From: Enterobacter ludwigii
Lineage (GTDB): Bacteria > Pseudomonadota > Gammaproteobacteria > Enterobacterales > Enterobacteriaceae
Assembly: GCF_001750725.1 (NCBI RefSeq)
Contig: NZ_CP017279.1
Location: 2,046,001 to 2,110,000 of the forward strand
DNA length: 64,000 nt
Reading direction: 5' to 3'
Shown: positions 1-11,643 of the stretch, in pieces
How the letters are laid out: the number at the start of each line of letters is the position of its first letter
Position numbering within the stretch: the stretch's first letter is position 1
Position numbers and translations under genes: made by a program
The notes under the pieces: generated by a model
The model's input: only the letters and a program-made list of their open reading frames with translations
The model's database searches: none
What the model was told of the DNA's origin: nothing

Positions 1-1040
<1,040 letters not shown>

Positions 1041-1161
1041 AAAAGCTCCTCTAATTTATCTGTCCGGGCTCGGGAGTTTACAAAGTCGCTGGCGATTATT
1101 AACAACGCTGAAACGCTTGCTGTCCGGAGCTCAGGGGCAAAATCACTTCCGGCAGTGTAAT

Positions 1162-1197
1162 AAAAAAAGCTCCGCGGGTGAATCCACGCGGAGCTTA
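1162..1197 (-). terminator. Rho-independent terminator after zwf
   Basis: On the minus strand the stem AAGCTCCGCG / CGCGGAGCTT with a 9-nt loop is followed by a run of T. It lies downstream of zwf and inside the zwf-edd intergenic region, so edd must be transcribed from its own promoter or by read-through. Confidence 0.88.
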
Positions 1198-1233
1198 AAA
1201 GTTTATAAATTGTGCCACGAGCTGTGTTAGATC

Positions 1234-1249
1234 ATGTTACCGGTAAAAT
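1234..1249. promoter_or_regulatory. GntR-type operator upstream of edd
   Basis: ATGTTACCGGTAAAAT closely matches the near-palindromic GntR operator (ATGTTACC-GGTAACAT type) known from E. coli gluconate genes, including edd. It sits just past the end of zwf and about 195 nt upstream of the edd start. GntR would repress edd until gluconate is present. The site is seen directly; binding is inferred. Confidence 0.72.
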
Positions 1250-1274
1250 AACACCTAAGAGGCAGCTGATTATT

Positions 1275-2750
1275 TTACTCAAACTCATTCCAGGAGCGGC
1301 CATCACGGGTGATCATCGCGACGGACGCGACAGGCCCCCAGGTGCCCGCCTGATACGGTTTCGGCGCATCCTGATCCGCAGCCCAGGCTTCAGTGATGGA
1401 GTCGACCCATTTCCACGCCTCTTCCACTTCATCACGACGCACGAACAGCGCCTGGATACCGCGCATGGTTTCCAGCAGCAGACGCTCGTAAGCATCGGCA
1501 AGGTGCGTCTGATTGAACGTTTCGGAGTAGCTCAGGTCCAGCTTGGTGGTCTGCAGGTTATGTTTATGATCCAGGCCCGGCACTTTGTTCAGGATCTGGA
1601 TGTCCACCCCTTCGTCTGGCTGCAGACGAATGGTCAGTTTGTTCTGCGGCAGCTCCTGCCAGGACTCTTTGAACAGGTTGAGTTCAGGGTTTTTGAAGTA
1701 AACGACCACTTCAGAGCATTTGGTCGGCAGACGTTTACCGGTACGCAGGTAGAACGGAACGCCCGCCCAGCGCCAGTCATCGATATCCACGCGGATCGCC
1801 ACAAACGTCTCGGTATTGCTCGCCTTGTTGGCGCCCTCTTCTTCCAGGTAGCCCGGCACTTTTTTACCCTGAGCAAACCCTGCGGTGTACTGGCCGCGTA
1901 CCGTTTTCTCACGCACGTTTGAGCGATCGATGCGACGCAGCGACTTCAGCACTTTCACTTTAGCATCACGGATGCTGTCCGCCGTCAGGTCAGACGGTGG
2001 AGACATGGCAATCATGCAAAGGATTTGCAGCAGGTGGTTCTGGATCATGTCGCGCATCTGACCGGCCTGGTCAAAGTAACCCCAGCGGCCTTCAATCCCC
2101 ACCTCTTCGGCCACGGTGATTTCCACATGGTCGATGGTACGGTTGTCCCAGTTATTCACAAACAGGGAGTTGGCAAAACGCAGCGCCAGCAGGTTCAGTA
2201 CCGTCTCTTTACCAAGATAGTGGTCGATGCGGTAGACCTGGCACTCTTCGAAGTACTCGCCGACCTGGTCGTTAATTTCGCGGGAGGTTGAAAGAGAGGT
2301 CCCCAGCGGTTTCTCCATCACCACGCGTGCCGGTTTAGCGTTCAGCTTCGCTTCGCCCAGGCCTTTGCAGATTGCACCGAAAGTGCTTGGCGGCATGGCG
2401 AAGTAGTTAATGGTGACACGGTTTTTCTGATCCAGCATCGCGCCTAAACGGTTAAACGCGCTGACGTCGTTCACGTCCAGGTTACAGAAATCAAGACGTC
2501 CGCTGAGGGTATCCCACAAACTTTCATCAATCTTTTCCTTCATGAAAGTTTCGAGCGCCTCGCGTACGACCTTGGTATAAGCTTCCTTGTCCCAGTCGGC
2601 GCGCCCAACGCCCAGGATACGCGTATCCGGATGAATTTGGCCCGCTTTCTCCAGTTGATACAGGGAAGGCAGCAATTTCCGGCGTGCAAGATCGCCTTTC
2701 GCGCCGAAAATGACCAGGTCACATGCCTGGGCTGTTTGCGTTACCGCCAT
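1275..2750 (-). CDS. zwf: Glucose-6-phosphate 1-dehydrogenase
   Basis: Zwf oxidises glucose-6-phosphate to 6-phosphogluconolactone with NADP+, the entry to the oxidative pentose phosphate and Entner-Doudoroff routes. The 491-residue length equals E. coli Zwf. The N-terminal dinucleotide-binding segment ([14 protein letters not shown]) is followed by the active-site signature RIDHYLGKE near residue 180. The frame is open further upstream, but [13 protein letters not shown] is the conserved N-terminus and has GGAG seven bases before it. The leader holds a HexR-like palindrome and a Mar/Sox/Rob box, consistent with KDPG and oxidative-stress control. The gene is divergent from hexR. Confidence 0.98.
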   Translation of the reverse strand: MAVTQTAQACDLVIFGAKGDLARRKLLPSLYQLEKAGQIHPDTRILGVGRADWDKEAYTKVVREALETFMKEKIDESLWDTLSGRLDFCNLDVNDVSAFNRLGAMLDQKNRVTINYFAMPPSTFGAICKGLGEAKLNAKPARVVMEKPLGTSLSTSREINDQVGEYFEECQVYRIDHYLGKETVLNLLALRFANSLFVNNWDNRTIDHVEITVAEEVGIEGRWGYFDQAGQMRDMIQNHLLQILCMIAMSPPSDLTADSIRDAKVKVLKSLRRIDRSNVREKTVRGQYTAGFAQGKKVPGYLEEEGANKASNTETFVAIRVDIDDWRWAGVPFYLRTGKRLPTKCSEVVVYFKNPELNLFKESWQELPQNKLTIRLQPDEGVDIQILNKVPGLDHKHNLQTTKLDLSYSETFNQTHLADAYERLLLETMRGIQALFVRRDEVEEAWKWVDSITEAWAADQDAPKPYQAGTWGPVASVAMITRDGRSWNEFE

Positions 2751-2796
2751 GTCATTCTCCTCAGTTGGATCACCTGGTACTTCTGCCAGGTATCGT

Positions 2797-2811
2797 TGTA
2801 ATTTTATTACG
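2797..2811. promoter_or_regulatory. HexR-type operator in the zwf leader
   Basis: TGTAATTTTATTACG is a near-perfect inverted repeat (TGTAA-N5-TTACG) of the form bound by HexR in gammaproteobacteria. It lies 47-61 nt upstream of the zwf start and close to the divergent hexR gene. HexR would repress zwf until KDPG releases it. Confidence 0.72.
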
Positions 2812-2852
2812 TTGCACTGTACTGCTTTTACGTCATTCCCGAAACCATTAGC

Positions 2853-2871
2853 GCTTAACCTCGCGTGCGAT
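2853..2871 (-). promoter_or_regulatory. Mar/Sox/Rob box of zwf
   Basis: Read on the zwf strand the site is ATCGCACGCGAGGTTAAGC, matching the degenerate marbox AYnGCACnnWnnRYYAAAY at nearly every fixed position. It is at the expected place about 100 nt upstream of zwf, where E. coli carries its SoxS-activated box. Confidence 0.7.
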
Positions 2872-3107
2872 ACCGCGATTTTTTCGCCGTCAGACGCGTG
2901 TGGTGGCGGAATCACGCAAAAAGCGTTGATTCTTTGAACTACAGGGTCATAACAAAACCCGACACCGATCAAGTAATGAAAAAAAACAACAACATTATCT
3001 TGTCGACTGTTACCCTTTATGGAAGCCACAGGGGTAATATCGGCTAAATCGAATCATGATTTCATGAATTAATGAAATCGTTTCCACCCATGAGCGCCCT
3101 GTTAACA

Positions 3108-3977
3108 ATGAACATGCTGGAAAAAATCCAGTTCCAACTGGAACACCTTAGCAAATCCGAGCGAAAAGTGGCCGAAGTCATTCTTGCCGCTCCTGCTCAG
3201 GCGATTCATTCAAGCATCGCCGCTCTGGCGCAGGAGGCAGGCGTCAGCGAACCGACGGTTAACCGCTTCTGCCGTAGCCTTGAAACGCGCGGCTTTCCTG
3301 ATTTTAAACTGCATCTTGCACAAAGTCTGGCAAACGGCACGCCTTATGTTAATCGCAATGTGGATGAAGACGACAGTGTTGATGCCTATACGGCGAAAAT
3401 ATTTGAGTCGGCCATGGCTACGCTGGACCACGTTCGCCAGTCCCTCGATATGAATTCCGTGAACCGCGCGGTGGATTTACTGACCCAGGCCAAGCGCATT
3501 GCGTTCTTTGGCCTCGGCTCGTCGGCGGCCGTGGCGCATGACGCCATGAATAAGTTCTTCCGCTTTAACGTCCCGGTCATTTATTCCGATGACATTGTCC
3601 TGCAACGCATGAGCTGTATGAATTGCAGTGAAGATGATGTCGTGGTACTCATTTCGCACACCGGGCGCACCAAAAGCCAGGTGGAGCTGGCGCAACTGGC
3701 GCGTGAAAACGATGCCATGGTTATTGCCCTCACGACGGCGGGCACGCCGCTGGCAAGAGAAGCGACGCTCGCCATCACCCTTGACGTCCCGGAAGACACC
3801 GACATGTATATGCCGATGGTCTCCCGTCTGGCGCAGCTCACGGTGATTGACGTGCTGGCAACCGGTTTCACCCTGCGCCGTGGCGCAAAATTCAGAGATA
3901 ACTTGAAGCGTGTCAAGGAAGCGCTTAAGGAATCGCGTTTTGATAAAGAATTGCTTATGAAAAGCGATGTTCCCTAA
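3108..3977 (+). CDS. hexR: HexR, RpiR-family repressor of central sugar metabolism
   Basis: HexR is a cytosolic DNA-binding repressor that senses KDPG and controls zwf, edd/eda and other glycolytic genes. The product has 289 residues, the E. coli length. An N-terminal RpiR-type helix-turn-helix (SEPTVNRFCRSL, around residues 45-60) precedes a C-terminal SIS sugar-phosphate domain with FGLGSSAAVAHDA and LISHTGRTK. I chose MNMLEKIQFQLEHL as the start because it aligns with the E. coli protein; ATGs 12 and 6 codons upstream in frame are possible but give a non-conserved extension. It is divergent from zwf and followed by pykA. Confidence 0.95.
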   Translation: MNMLEKIQFQLEHLSKSERKVAEVILAAPAQAIHSSIAALAQEAGVSEPTVNRFCRSLETRGFPDFKLHLAQSLANGTPYVNRNVDEDDSVDAYTAKIFESAMATLDHVRQSLDMNSVNRAVDLLTQAKRIAFFGLGSSAAVAHDAMNKFFRFNVPVIYSDDIVLQRMSCMNCSEDDVVVLISHTGRTKSQVELAQLARENDAMVIALTTAGTPLAREATLAITLDVPEDTDMYMPMVSRLAQLTVIDVLATGFTLRRGAKFRDNLKRVKEALKESRFDKELLMKSDVP

Positions 3978-4101
3978 ATAGTTTAATAACTACGATGTAA
4001 CGATTTACGGCATTCGGTCCTCTCTCTGTTGCCTTGCAGCAGATGAAGGCCGATTTAATGTTCACGCAACACCAAAGTTGTTTCAGTCAACGGAGTATTA
4101 C

Positions 4102-5544
4102 ATGTCCAGAAGGCTTCGCAGAACCAAGATCGTAACCACCTTAGGCCCGGCCACTGACCGCGATAACAATCTCGAGAAAATTATCGCCGCGGGTGCCAAC
4201 GTGGTGCGTATGAACTTCTCTCACGGTACGCCAGAAGACCATAAATTACGTGCCGACAAAGTGCGTGAAATTGCGGCCAAACTTGGCCGTCATGTTGCTA
4301 TCCTCGGGGACCTGCAGGGTCCAAAAATTCGTGTTTCAACCTTCAAAGAAGGTAAAGTCTTCCTCAATATCGGTGATAAATTCCTGCTCGATGCCAACCT
4401 GGGTAAAGGCGAAGGCGATAAAGAAAAAGTTGGGATCGACTATAAAGGTCTGCCGGCTGACGTTGTGCCTGGCGATATCCTGCTGCTCGACGACGGTCGC
4501 GTTCAGCTGAAAGTGCTGGAAGTTCAGGGGATGAAGGTTTTCACCGAAGTCACCGTCGGCGGCCCGCTCTCAAACAACAAAGGCATTAACAAACTTGGCG
4601 GTGGTCTCTCAGCCGAAGCGCTGACCGATAAAGACAAAGCGGATATCGTGACCGCTGCGCTGATTGGCGTTGACTATCTGGCCGTCTCCTTCCCGCGCTG
4701 TGGCGAAGACCTGAACTACGCGCGCCGTCTGGCACGTGATGCGGGCTGTGATGCCAAAATCGTTGCTAAAGTGGAACGTGCGGAAGCCGTTTGCGATCAG
4801 GACGCGATGGATGACGTGATTCTGGCGTCTGACGTGGTGATGGTTGCCCGTGGCGATCTGGGCGTGGAAATTGGCGACCCTGAGCTGGTGGGGATCCAGA
4901 AAGCACTGATCCGCCGTGCACGTCAGCTTAACCGCGCCGTGATCACCGCAACCCAGATGATGGAATCCATGATCACCAACCCAATGCCGACCCGTGCAGA
5001 GGTGATGGACGTGGCTAACGCCGTGCTGGACGGTACCGATGCCGTAATGCTTTCTGCAGAAACCGCAGCCGGCCAGTACCCTGCTGAAACCGTAGCCGCG
5101 ATGGCACGCGTTTGCCTGGGTGCTGAAAAGATCCCAAGCATCAACGTCTCTAAACACCGTCTGGACGTGCAGTTCGACAACGTGGAAGAAGCGATTGCGA
5201 TGTCTGCCATGTACGCCGCTAACCACCTGAAAGGCGTAACGGCGATTATCACCATGACCGAATCTGGCCGTACCGCGCTGATGACCTCCCGTATCAGCTC
5301 CGGTCTGCCCATCTTCGCCATGTCTCGCCACGAGCGTACGCTGAACCTGACGGCGCTGTATCGCGGTGTCACGCCGGTTCACTTCGACAGCACCAACGAC
5401 GGTGTCGCGGCTGCCCACGACGCCGTGAACCTGCTGCGCGACAAAGGCTATCTGGTCTCCGGTGATATCGTGATTGTGACTCAGGGTGACGTGATGAGCA
5501 CCATCGGCTCGACCAATACCACTCGCGTATTGACCGTCGAGTAA
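4102..5544 (+). CDS. pykA: Pyruvate kinase II
   Basis: PykA transfers phosphate from phosphoenolpyruvate to ADP, the last step of glycolysis; the PykA isozyme is AMP-activated in E. coli. It has 480 residues and near-identity to E. coli PykA. Landmarks are [11 protein letters not shown] and RMNFSHG at the start of the barrel, the metal/substrate segment [19 protein letters not shown], and [16 protein letters not shown] in the catalytic domain. An in-frame ATG eight codons upstream exists, but [11 protein letters not shown] is the conserved N-terminus, preceded by CGGAGTATTAC. It is monocistronic between hexR and a strong terminator. Confidence 0.98.
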   Translation: MSRRLRRTKIVTTLGPATDRDNNLEKIIAAGANVVRMNFSHGTPEDHKLRADKVREIAAKLGRHVAILGDLQGPKIRVSTFKEGKVFLNIGDKFLLDANLGKGEGDKEKVGIDYKGLPADVVPGDILLLDDGRVQLKVLEVQGMKVFTEVTVGGPLSNNKGINKLGGGLSAEALTDKDKADIVTAALIGVDYLAVSFPRCGEDLNYARRLARDAGCDAKIVAKVERAEAVCDQDAMDDVILASDVVMVARGDLGVEIGDPELVGIQKALIRRARQLNRAVITATQMMESMITNPMPTRAEVMDVANAVLDGTDAVMLSAETAAGQYPAETVAAMARVCLGAEKIPSINVSKHRLDVQFDNVEEAIAMSAMYAANHLKGVTAIITMTESGRTALMTSRISSGLPIFAMSRHERTLNLTALYRGVTPVHFDSTNDGVAAAHDAVNLLRDKGYLVSGDIVIVTQGDVMSTIGSTNTTRVLTVE

Positions 5545-5557
5545 GCACGTCCCTGTT

Positions 5558-5592
5558 AAAAAGCCCGCTCTTTTCGGAGCGGGCTTTTTTTA
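5558..5592. terminator. Bidirectional terminator between pykA and lpxM
   Basis: A GC-rich stem AGCCCGCTC / GAGCGGGCT with a six-base loop is flanked by A-run and T-run, so it can end both the rightward pykA transcript and the leftward lpxM transcript. Confidence 0.92.
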
Positions 5593-5599
5593 TTTCTGC

Positions 5600-6571
5600 T
5601 TATTTCTTCGGGAAAAGTTCTTTGCGTTTGTACGGCTCTGTTTCACCGGGCTTACGCGTTTTGAGCAACTTCAGTATCCACGTGTATTGCTCAGCATGCG
5701 GTCCCACCAGAATCTCGACCTCTTCGTTCATTCGGCGCGCAATGGTGTGATCGTCCGCCGTCAGTAAATCATCCATCGGTGGACGCACTTCAATGCTCAG
5801 GCGATGGGTTTTCCCGTCGTATACCGGAAACAGCGGAATGACGCGCGCACGGCAGACTTTCATCAGGCGGCCAATCGCCGGCAACGTGGCTTTATACGTC
5901 GCGAAGAAATCCACAAACTCACTGTGCTCGGGGCCGTGGTCCTGATCCGGCAGATAGTAACCCCAGTAGCCCTGACGCACGGACTGTATAAACGGTTTGA
6001 TGCCATCATTACGCGCATGCAGACGGCCACCAAAACGGCGACGCACGGTGTTCCAGACGTAATCAAAGATCTTATTGCCCTGGTTATGGAACATTGCCGC
6101 CATTTTCTGCCCCTGTGACGCCATCAGCATCGCAGGAATATCCACGCCCCAGCCGTGAGGAACGAGGAAGATCACCTTCTCGTTGTTGCGGCGCATTTCT
6201 TCGATGATTTCCAGCCCTTTCCAGTCAACACGCGTCTGAACTTTCTCCGGCCCTTTGAGCGCCAGTTCGGCCATCATTGCCATGGCCTGAGGCGCGGTCG
6301 TATACATGTCGTCAATCAGCGCTTCGCGCTCGGCGTCACTCTTCTCCGGGAAACAGTACAGGAGGTTAATCTGCGCACGGCGACGGGCACTTTTACCAAA
6401 CCGGCCCGCCAGGCGGCCTATTTTTCCCAGTACCGGATCGCGAACCGAGGCAGGTAACATCGCAATCCCCGCAAATGCGTAAACGCCAAGCCAGGCACTC
6501 CAGTTGCGCGGGTGGCGAAAAGATTTTTCAAACTCAGGAATGTACTCAATATTGTTTTTTTGGGTTTCCAT
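5600..6571 (-). CDS. lpxM: Lipid A biosynthesis myristoyltransferase
   Basis: LpxM (MsbB) adds the last secondary acyl chain, usually myristate, to Kdo2-lipid A at the inner face of the inner membrane. The 323 residues equal the E. coli enzyme. A hydrophobic N-terminal anchor near residues 25-45 precedes the LpxL/LpxM acyltransferase domain, whose catalytic HX4D motif is visible as HGWGVD around residue 139. The gene lies downstream of mepM on the same strand, separated by a terminator-like hairpin. Confidence 0.97.
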   Translation of the reverse strand: METQKNNIEYIPEFEKSFRHPRNWSAWLGVYAFAGIAMLPASVRDPVLGKIGRLAGRFGKSARRRAQINLLYCFPEKSDAEREALIDDMYTTAPQAMAMMAELALKGPEKVQTRVDWKGLEIIEEMRRNNEKVIFLVPHGWGVDIPAMLMASQGQKMAAMFHNQGNKIFDYVWNTVRRRFGGRLHARNDGIKPFIQSVRQGYWGYYLPDQDHGPEHSEFVDFFATYKATLPAIGRLMKVCRARVIPLFPVYDGKTHRLSIEVRPPMDDLLTADDHTIARRMNEEVEILVGPHAEQYTWILKLLKTRKPGETEPYKRKELFPKK

Positions 6572-6642
6572 GCTGGTTCCAGGGTCTGGTGACGCAAAAT
6601 TTCATTCAGATAGTGTAGCGAGGCAGCCGCTCGCGCACAAAA

Positions 6643-6676
6643 CAAAAAGCCGGCACATACTGAGGCCGGCTTTTTC
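6643..6676 (-). terminator. Terminator after mepM
   Basis: The inverted repeat AAAAAGCCGGC / GCCGGCTTTTT with a 10-nt loop lies between mepM and lpxM. It has A and T flanks and could act on either strand, but only mepM transcription approaches it from an immediate neighbour. Confidence 0.85.
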
Positions 6677-6690
6677 ACTAAACAGAGGGC

Positions 6691-8010
6691 TTAATCAAAG
6701 CGCAGCTGCGGAATCACCTCTTTCACCTGCGCCAGGTAATCGGAACGATCTTTACCTGTCAGGCCTTCGGTACGCGGCAGTTTCGCCGTAAGCGGGTTCA
6801 CTGCCTGTTGGTTAATCCACACCTCATAGTGCAAATGCGGCCCGGTAGAGCGCCCTGTATTCCCGGAGAGCGCGATACGGTCGCCACGTTTCACTTTCTG
6901 GCCCGGCTTAACCAGCAGCTTACGCAGGTGCATATAGCGGGTGGTGTAGGTACGACCATGACGCACCGCGACATAATACCCGGCCGCACCGCTGCGTTTT
7001 GCAATCACCACTTCGCCATCACCCACAGCCAGCACAGGTGTCCCCTGCGGCATGGCAAAGTCAACGCCACGGTGCGGCGCAACGCGCCCGGTGACCGGGT
7101 TCAAACGGCGCGGGTTAAAGTTGGATGAGACACGGAATTGTTTAGCCGTCGGGAAGCGCAGGAAGCCCTTCGCAAGCCCGGTACCGCTGCGGTCGTAGAA
7201 CTTACCGTCTTCGGCACGAATGGCGTAGTAATCTTTGCCATCAGAGCGCAGACGCACGCCCACCAGTTGGCTCTGCTCACGCTTGCCGTCAAGCATTTCA
7301 CGGGACATGAGAACGGAGAATTCATCGCCTTTCTTCAGTTTGCGGAAGTCCATTTGCCACTGCATGGCTTTAATTACCGAGCTGATTTCGGCGCTGGTCA
7401 GCCCCGCATCGCGCGCGCTGGAGACGAAGCTTGCGCCTACGGTCCCTTTCATCACGCTGTTCACCCAGTCGCCTTTCTGCATTTCACTGGTCATTTTGAA
7501 ACCGTTTGCAGTGCGATCGTAGGTGCGGGTTTCGCGACGGGACATTTCCCAGGTCAGGCGTTGCAGATCGCCATCAGCGGTTAACGTCCAGGAGAGCTGT
7601 TGACCAATTTTCAGATTACGAAGATCTTTATCAGCCGCCGCCAGCTGGCTGATGTTTCCCATGTCGATACCGTACTGGTTCAGAACGCTGCTTAACGTAT
7701 CACCCGTCGAAACGACATATTCGTGGATCCCCGCTTCATTCTCGGTTTTATCGTCCAGCTCATCCTGCGGGATGGCTTCATCTTCCTGAGCCGCCTGGTC
7801 GATAGGTTCACTGGCCTCAGGGAGGAGAGAGCGGATCTCGCTCTTCTCAAGCTCGATGGTTTTGATGATTGGGGCAGAACTCGGATGGTAAACATAGGGC
7901 CGCCAGACGGCGACCGCTAACGTGAGAACTGTAAGAGACCCCAGCATAACGCGATGGGGTCGAGGCAGATTGTTAAATGCCAGGGCGACAGAGCGGGCTA
8001 TCTGTTGCAC
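6691..8010 (-). CDS. mepM: Murein DD-endopeptidase (M23 family)
   Basis: MepM cleaves D-Ala-mDAP cross-links in peptidoglycan so that new strands can be inserted. The 439-residue product has an N-terminal membrane anchor (VMLGSLTVLTLAVAVW, about 21-36), a LysM domain (EYVVSTGDTLSSVL onward, about 96-140) and a C-terminal LytM/M23 zinc peptidase with HRGVDF and GPHLHYEVW supplying metal and catalytic histidines. The start is a GTG, supported by GAGGAA eight bases upstream and by match to the E. coli N-terminus. It begins only 15 nt after znuA on the same strand, so part of its expression may come by read-through from the Zur-controlled promoter. Confidence 0.96.
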   Translation of the reverse strand: MQQIARSVALAFNNLPRPHRVMLGSLTVLTLAVAVWRPYVYHPSSAPIIKTIELEKSEIRSLLPEASEPIDQAAQEDEAIPQDELDDKTENEAGIHEYVVSTGDTLSSVLNQYGIDMGNISQLAAADKDLRNLKIGQQLSWTLTADGDLQRLTWEMSRRETRTYDRTANGFKMTSEMQKGDWVNSVMKGTVGASFVSSARDAGLTSAEISSVIKAMQWQMDFRKLKKGDEFSVLMSREMLDGKREQSQLVGVRLRSDGKDYYAIRAEDGKFYDRSGTGLAKGFLRFPTAKQFRVSSNFNPRRLNPVTGRVAPHRGVDFAMPQGTPVLAVGDGEVVIAKRSGAAGYYVAVRHGRTYTTRYMHLRKLLVKPGQKVKRGDRIALSGNTGRSTGPHLHYEVWINQQAVNPLTAKLPRTEGLTGKDRSDYLAQVKEVIPQLRFD

Positions 8011-8025
8011 GTATTCACTTCCTCG

Positions 8026-8970
8026 TTAATCTCCTTTCAGGCAGCTCGCATACTGGTTCGCCAGTTGGCTGAGAAACTGCGAATAGCTCGCTTTGCTCAA
8101 CTGGATATTCGTTCCTAGCGGGTCAAGGGTTCCCATGCGCACGGATGTTCCCCTGGCCACGGCTTCTACGACCGCTGGCCTGAACTGTGGCTCAGCAAAA
8201 ACGCATGTCGCTTTCTGCTCAACCAACTGTGTTCTGATTTCATGTAAACGCTGCGCACCAGGTTGAATTTCAGGGTTGACGGTAAAGTGCCCCAGCGGGG
8301 TCAGGCCGTAGTGTTTCTCGTAATAGCCATAGGCGTCATGAAAAACGAAATACCCTTTTCCTTTCAACGGTGCGAGCTCATTACCCACCTGCTTATCAGT
8401 TGCGGCTAATTGTGCCTCAAAATCCTTCAGGTTGGCGTCTAGTTTGGCTCGACTTTGCGGCATAAGTTCCACTAATTTGTCATGGATTGCAACCGCCGAA
8501 AGCCGCGCTATCTCTGGGGATAGCCAAAGGTGCATGTTGTACTCGCCGTGATGGTGATCCCCATCACCTTTTTCGCCGTCGGCGTGTCCGGCATCATGTT
8601 CATCACCGTCGTCATCAGCCCCTTTCATGAGCAACGGTTTCACGCCCGGGAGTTCGGCAATGGCGACCTGTTTTTCGCCCGGCACCTGTTTTGCCGACTT
8701 CTGCATAAACGCTTCCATCTCTGGACCAATCCAGACAACTAAGTCCGCGTTTTGTAAGCGTTTTACATCAGATGGACGCAGGGAATAATCATGCTCGGAA
8801 GCCCCATCAGGGAGCAGAACCTGGGTGTCAGTAACCCCATCTGCAATCGCGGAAGCAATGAAACCGAGCGGTTTAAGCGAAGCGACAACAGCAGCGTTAA
8901 CATCTTGTGCTGTTGAACCCCAAAGGGCAGCGGATAATGCTGCGAAAAGAAGCGTATTTTTATGTAACAT
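8026..8970 (-). CDS. znuA: High-affinity zinc ABC transporter, periplasmic binding protein
   Basis: ZnuA captures Zn2+ in the periplasm and hands it to ZnuB. I start it at [17 protein letters not shown], a signal peptide with likely cleavage after VNA; longer in-frame starts would run through the divergent promoter and Zur site. The 314-residue protein contains the metal-site histidines in [20 protein letters not shown] and [12 protein letters not shown]. It also has the His/Asp-rich flexible loop ([20 protein letters not shown], about 115-135) typical of enterobacterial ZnuA. It is divergent from znuCB across a shared Zur box. Confidence 0.97.
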   Translation of the reverse strand: MLHKNTLLFAALSAALWGSTAQDVNAAVVASLKPLGFIASAIADGVTDTQVLLPDGASEHDYSLRPSDVKRLQNADLVVWIGPEMEAFMQKSAKQVPGEKQVAIAELPGVKPLLMKGADDDGDEHDAGHADGEKGDGDHHHGEYNMHLWLSPEIARLSAVAIHDKLVELMPQSRAKLDANLKDFEAQLAATDKQVGNELAPLKGKGYFVFHDAYGYYEKHYGLTPLGHFTVNPEIQPGAQRLHEIRTQLVEQKATCVFAEPQFRPAVVEAVARGTSVRMGTLDPLGTNIQLSKASYSQFLSQLANQYASCLKGD

Positions 8971-9001
8971 AATGCGACTAATCATCGTAATGAATGCGTG
9001 G

Positions 9002-9021
9002 GATGTGATATTATAACATTC
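9002..9021. promoter_or_regulatory. Zur box shared by znuA and znuCB
   Basis: GATGTGATATTATAACATTC is a palindromic match to the enterobacterial Zur operator and lies in the 77-nt divergent gap between znuA and znuC. Zur with zinc would shut off both transcripts together. Confidence 0.88.
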
Positions 9022-9047
9022 GTTGACTTCTGCAAGCTTAAATTGAC

Positions 9048-9803
9048 ATGACGACTTTGGTTTCTCTCGACAATATTTCGGTCTCATTTGGCCAACGCCG
9101 CGTCCTCTCTGACGTGTCGCTGGATCTGAAACCCGGCAAAATTCTGACGCTGCTCGGCCCCAATGGCGCAGGGAAATCCACCCTGGTGCGCGTGGTGCTG
9201 GGTCTGGTAACACCTGACGAAGGGGTTATCCGCCGTGAGGAAAAATTACGCATCGGCTATGTGCCGCAAAAACTCCACCTCGACGCCACACTGCCGCTGA
9301 CGGTTAGCCGCTTCCTGCGTCTGCGCCCCGGGACACATAAAGCCGATATTCTTCCGGCGCTGAAACGCGTGCAGGCAGGCCATCTGATCGATGCCCCGCT
9401 GCAGAAACTGTCCGGCGGTGAAACCCAGCGCGTATTGCTTGCCCGCGCCCTGTTGAGCAGCCCACAGCTTCTGGTGCTGGATGAGCCGACGCAGGGTGTG
9501 GACGTGAATGGTCAGGTCGCACTTTACGATTTAATCGACCAGCTACGCCGCGAACTCAACTGTGCGGTGCTGATGGTTTCCCACGATCTCCATCTGGTGA
9601 TGGCCAAGACCGACGAAGTGCTGTGCCTTAACCATCACATCTGCTGTTCCGGCACGCCGGAAGTGGTGTCAATGCACCCTGAATTCATCTCCATGTTCGG
9701 CCCTCGCGGCGCTGAGCAGCTGGGAATTTATCGCCATCATCACAATCACCGCCATGATTTACAGGGACGAATTGTCCTGCGCCGGGGAAATGGACACTCA
9801 TGA
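9048..9803 (+). CDS. znuC: Zinc ABC transporter ATPase
   Basis: ZnuC hydrolyses ATP to drive zinc import through ZnuB. The 251 residues match E. coli in length. Walker A is GPNGAGKS (about 37-44), the ABC signature is LSGGETQR, and Walker B is [12 protein letters not shown], followed by the switch histidine in VSHDLH. A His-rich tail (YRHHHNHRH) near the C-terminus is also present in other enterobacterial ZnuC proteins. Its stop overlaps the znuB start (ATGA), indicating translational coupling. Confidence 0.97.
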   Translation: MTTLVSLDNISVSFGQRRVLSDVSLDLKPGKILTLLGPNGAGKSTLVRVVLGLVTPDEGVIRREEKLRIGYVPQKLHLDATLPLTVSRFLRLRPGTHKADILPALKRVQAGHLIDAPLQKLSGGETQRVLLARALLSSPQLLVLDEPTQGVDVNGQVALYDLIDQLRRELNCAVLMVSHDLHLVMAKTDEVLCLNHHICCSGTPEVVSMHPEFISMFGPRGAEQLGIYRHHHNHRHDLQGRIVLRRGNGHS

Positions 9804-10585
9804 TTGAACTGTTACTGCCCGGCTGGCTGGCCGGGATTATGCTTGCTTGCGCCGCGGGCCCGCTGGGCTCGTTTGTGGTGTGGCGCAGAATGTCCTATTT
9901 TGGCGATACGCTGGCACACGCATCTCTGCTGGGCGTTGCCTTTGGCCTGTTACTGGACGTGAATCCCTTCTACGCGGTGATTGTGGTCACGCTGCTGCTG
10001 GCCGCAGGGCTGGTATGGCTGGAAAAGCGCCCTCACCTCGCCATCGATACGCTGCTTGGTATTATGGCCCACAGCGCCCTGTCGCTGGGTCTGGTGGTCG
10101 TGAGCCTGATGTCGAACATTCGTGTTGATCTGATGGCCTACCTGTTCGGTGACCTGCTGGCCGTGACGCCTGAAGATCTGATCTCCATCGCCGGTGGTGT
10201 GGTGGTCGTGCTGGGTATTCTGCTCTGGCAGTGGCGTAATTTGCTGGCGATGACCGTCAGCCCGGATCTGGCGTTTGTCGACGGCGTGAAGCTGCAGCGC
10301 GTGAAGCTGTTGCTGATGCTGGTGACGGCGTTAACGATTGGTGTGGCGATGAAATTCGTCGGCGCGCTGATCATCACTTCCCTGCTGATTATCCCCGCGG
10401 CCACTGCGCGTCGTTTTGCCCGTACGCCGGAGCAAATGGCCGGTATCGCGGTTATCATCGGGATGATTGCGGTAACGGGAGGGTTAACCTTCTCGGCGTT
10501 CTACGATACCCCAGCCGGCCCGTCTGTGGTGCTGTGTGCGGCGCTGCTGTTTATCTTCAGTATGATGAAGAAGCCTGCAAGCTGA
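9800..10585 (+). CDS. znuB: Zinc ABC transporter permease
   Basis: ZnuB is the inner-membrane channel of the ZnuABC importer. The 261-residue protein is almost wholly hydrophobic with about eight membrane segments and belongs to the ABC-3 metal permease family. The [17 protein letters not shown] stretch near residue 190-205 is the family's conserved loop. It overlaps znuC by four bases and ends facing ruvB. Confidence 0.97.
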   Translation: MIELLLPGWLAGIMLACAAGPLGSFVVWRRMSYFGDTLAHASLLGVAFGLLLDVNPFYAVIVVTLLLAAGLVWLEKRPHLAIDTLLGIMAHSALSLGLVVVSLMSNIRVDLMAYLFGDLLAVTPEDLISIAGGVVVVLGILLWQWRNLLAMTVSPDLAFVDGVKLQRVKLLLMLVTALTIGVAMKFVGALIITSLLIIPAATARRFARTPEQMAGIAVIIGMIAVTGGLTFSAFYDTPAGPSVVLCAALLFIFSMMKKPAS

Positions 10586-10593
10586 TCGCCTCT

Positions 10594-10617
10594 CCCCTCT
10601 CCCACCCGGGAGAGGGG
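10594..10617. repeat. GC-rich hairpin between convergent znuB and ruvB
   Basis: CCCCTCTCCC / GGGAGAGGGG form a 10-bp perfect stem with a 4-nt loop and no T-run. The sequence resembles the CCCTCTCC...GAGAGGG dispersed repeat seen again near 19.8 kb. It may help end convergent transcripts or be a short REP-like unit. Confidence 0.5.
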
Positions 10618-10624
10618 ACCTCTG

Positions 10625-11638
<1,014 letters not shown>

Positions 11639-11643
11639 TTACC

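Noticed and set aside
3996..4009. Second HexR-like site between hexR and pykA (TGTAACGATTTACG)
   Set aside because: The spacer is one base shorter than in the zwf site (N4 instead of N5), so it does not fit the HexR palindrome.
4609..5418. 269-codon open frame antisense to pykA
   Set aside because: Shadow of pykA; His/Arg/Gln-rich and without recognisable similarity.
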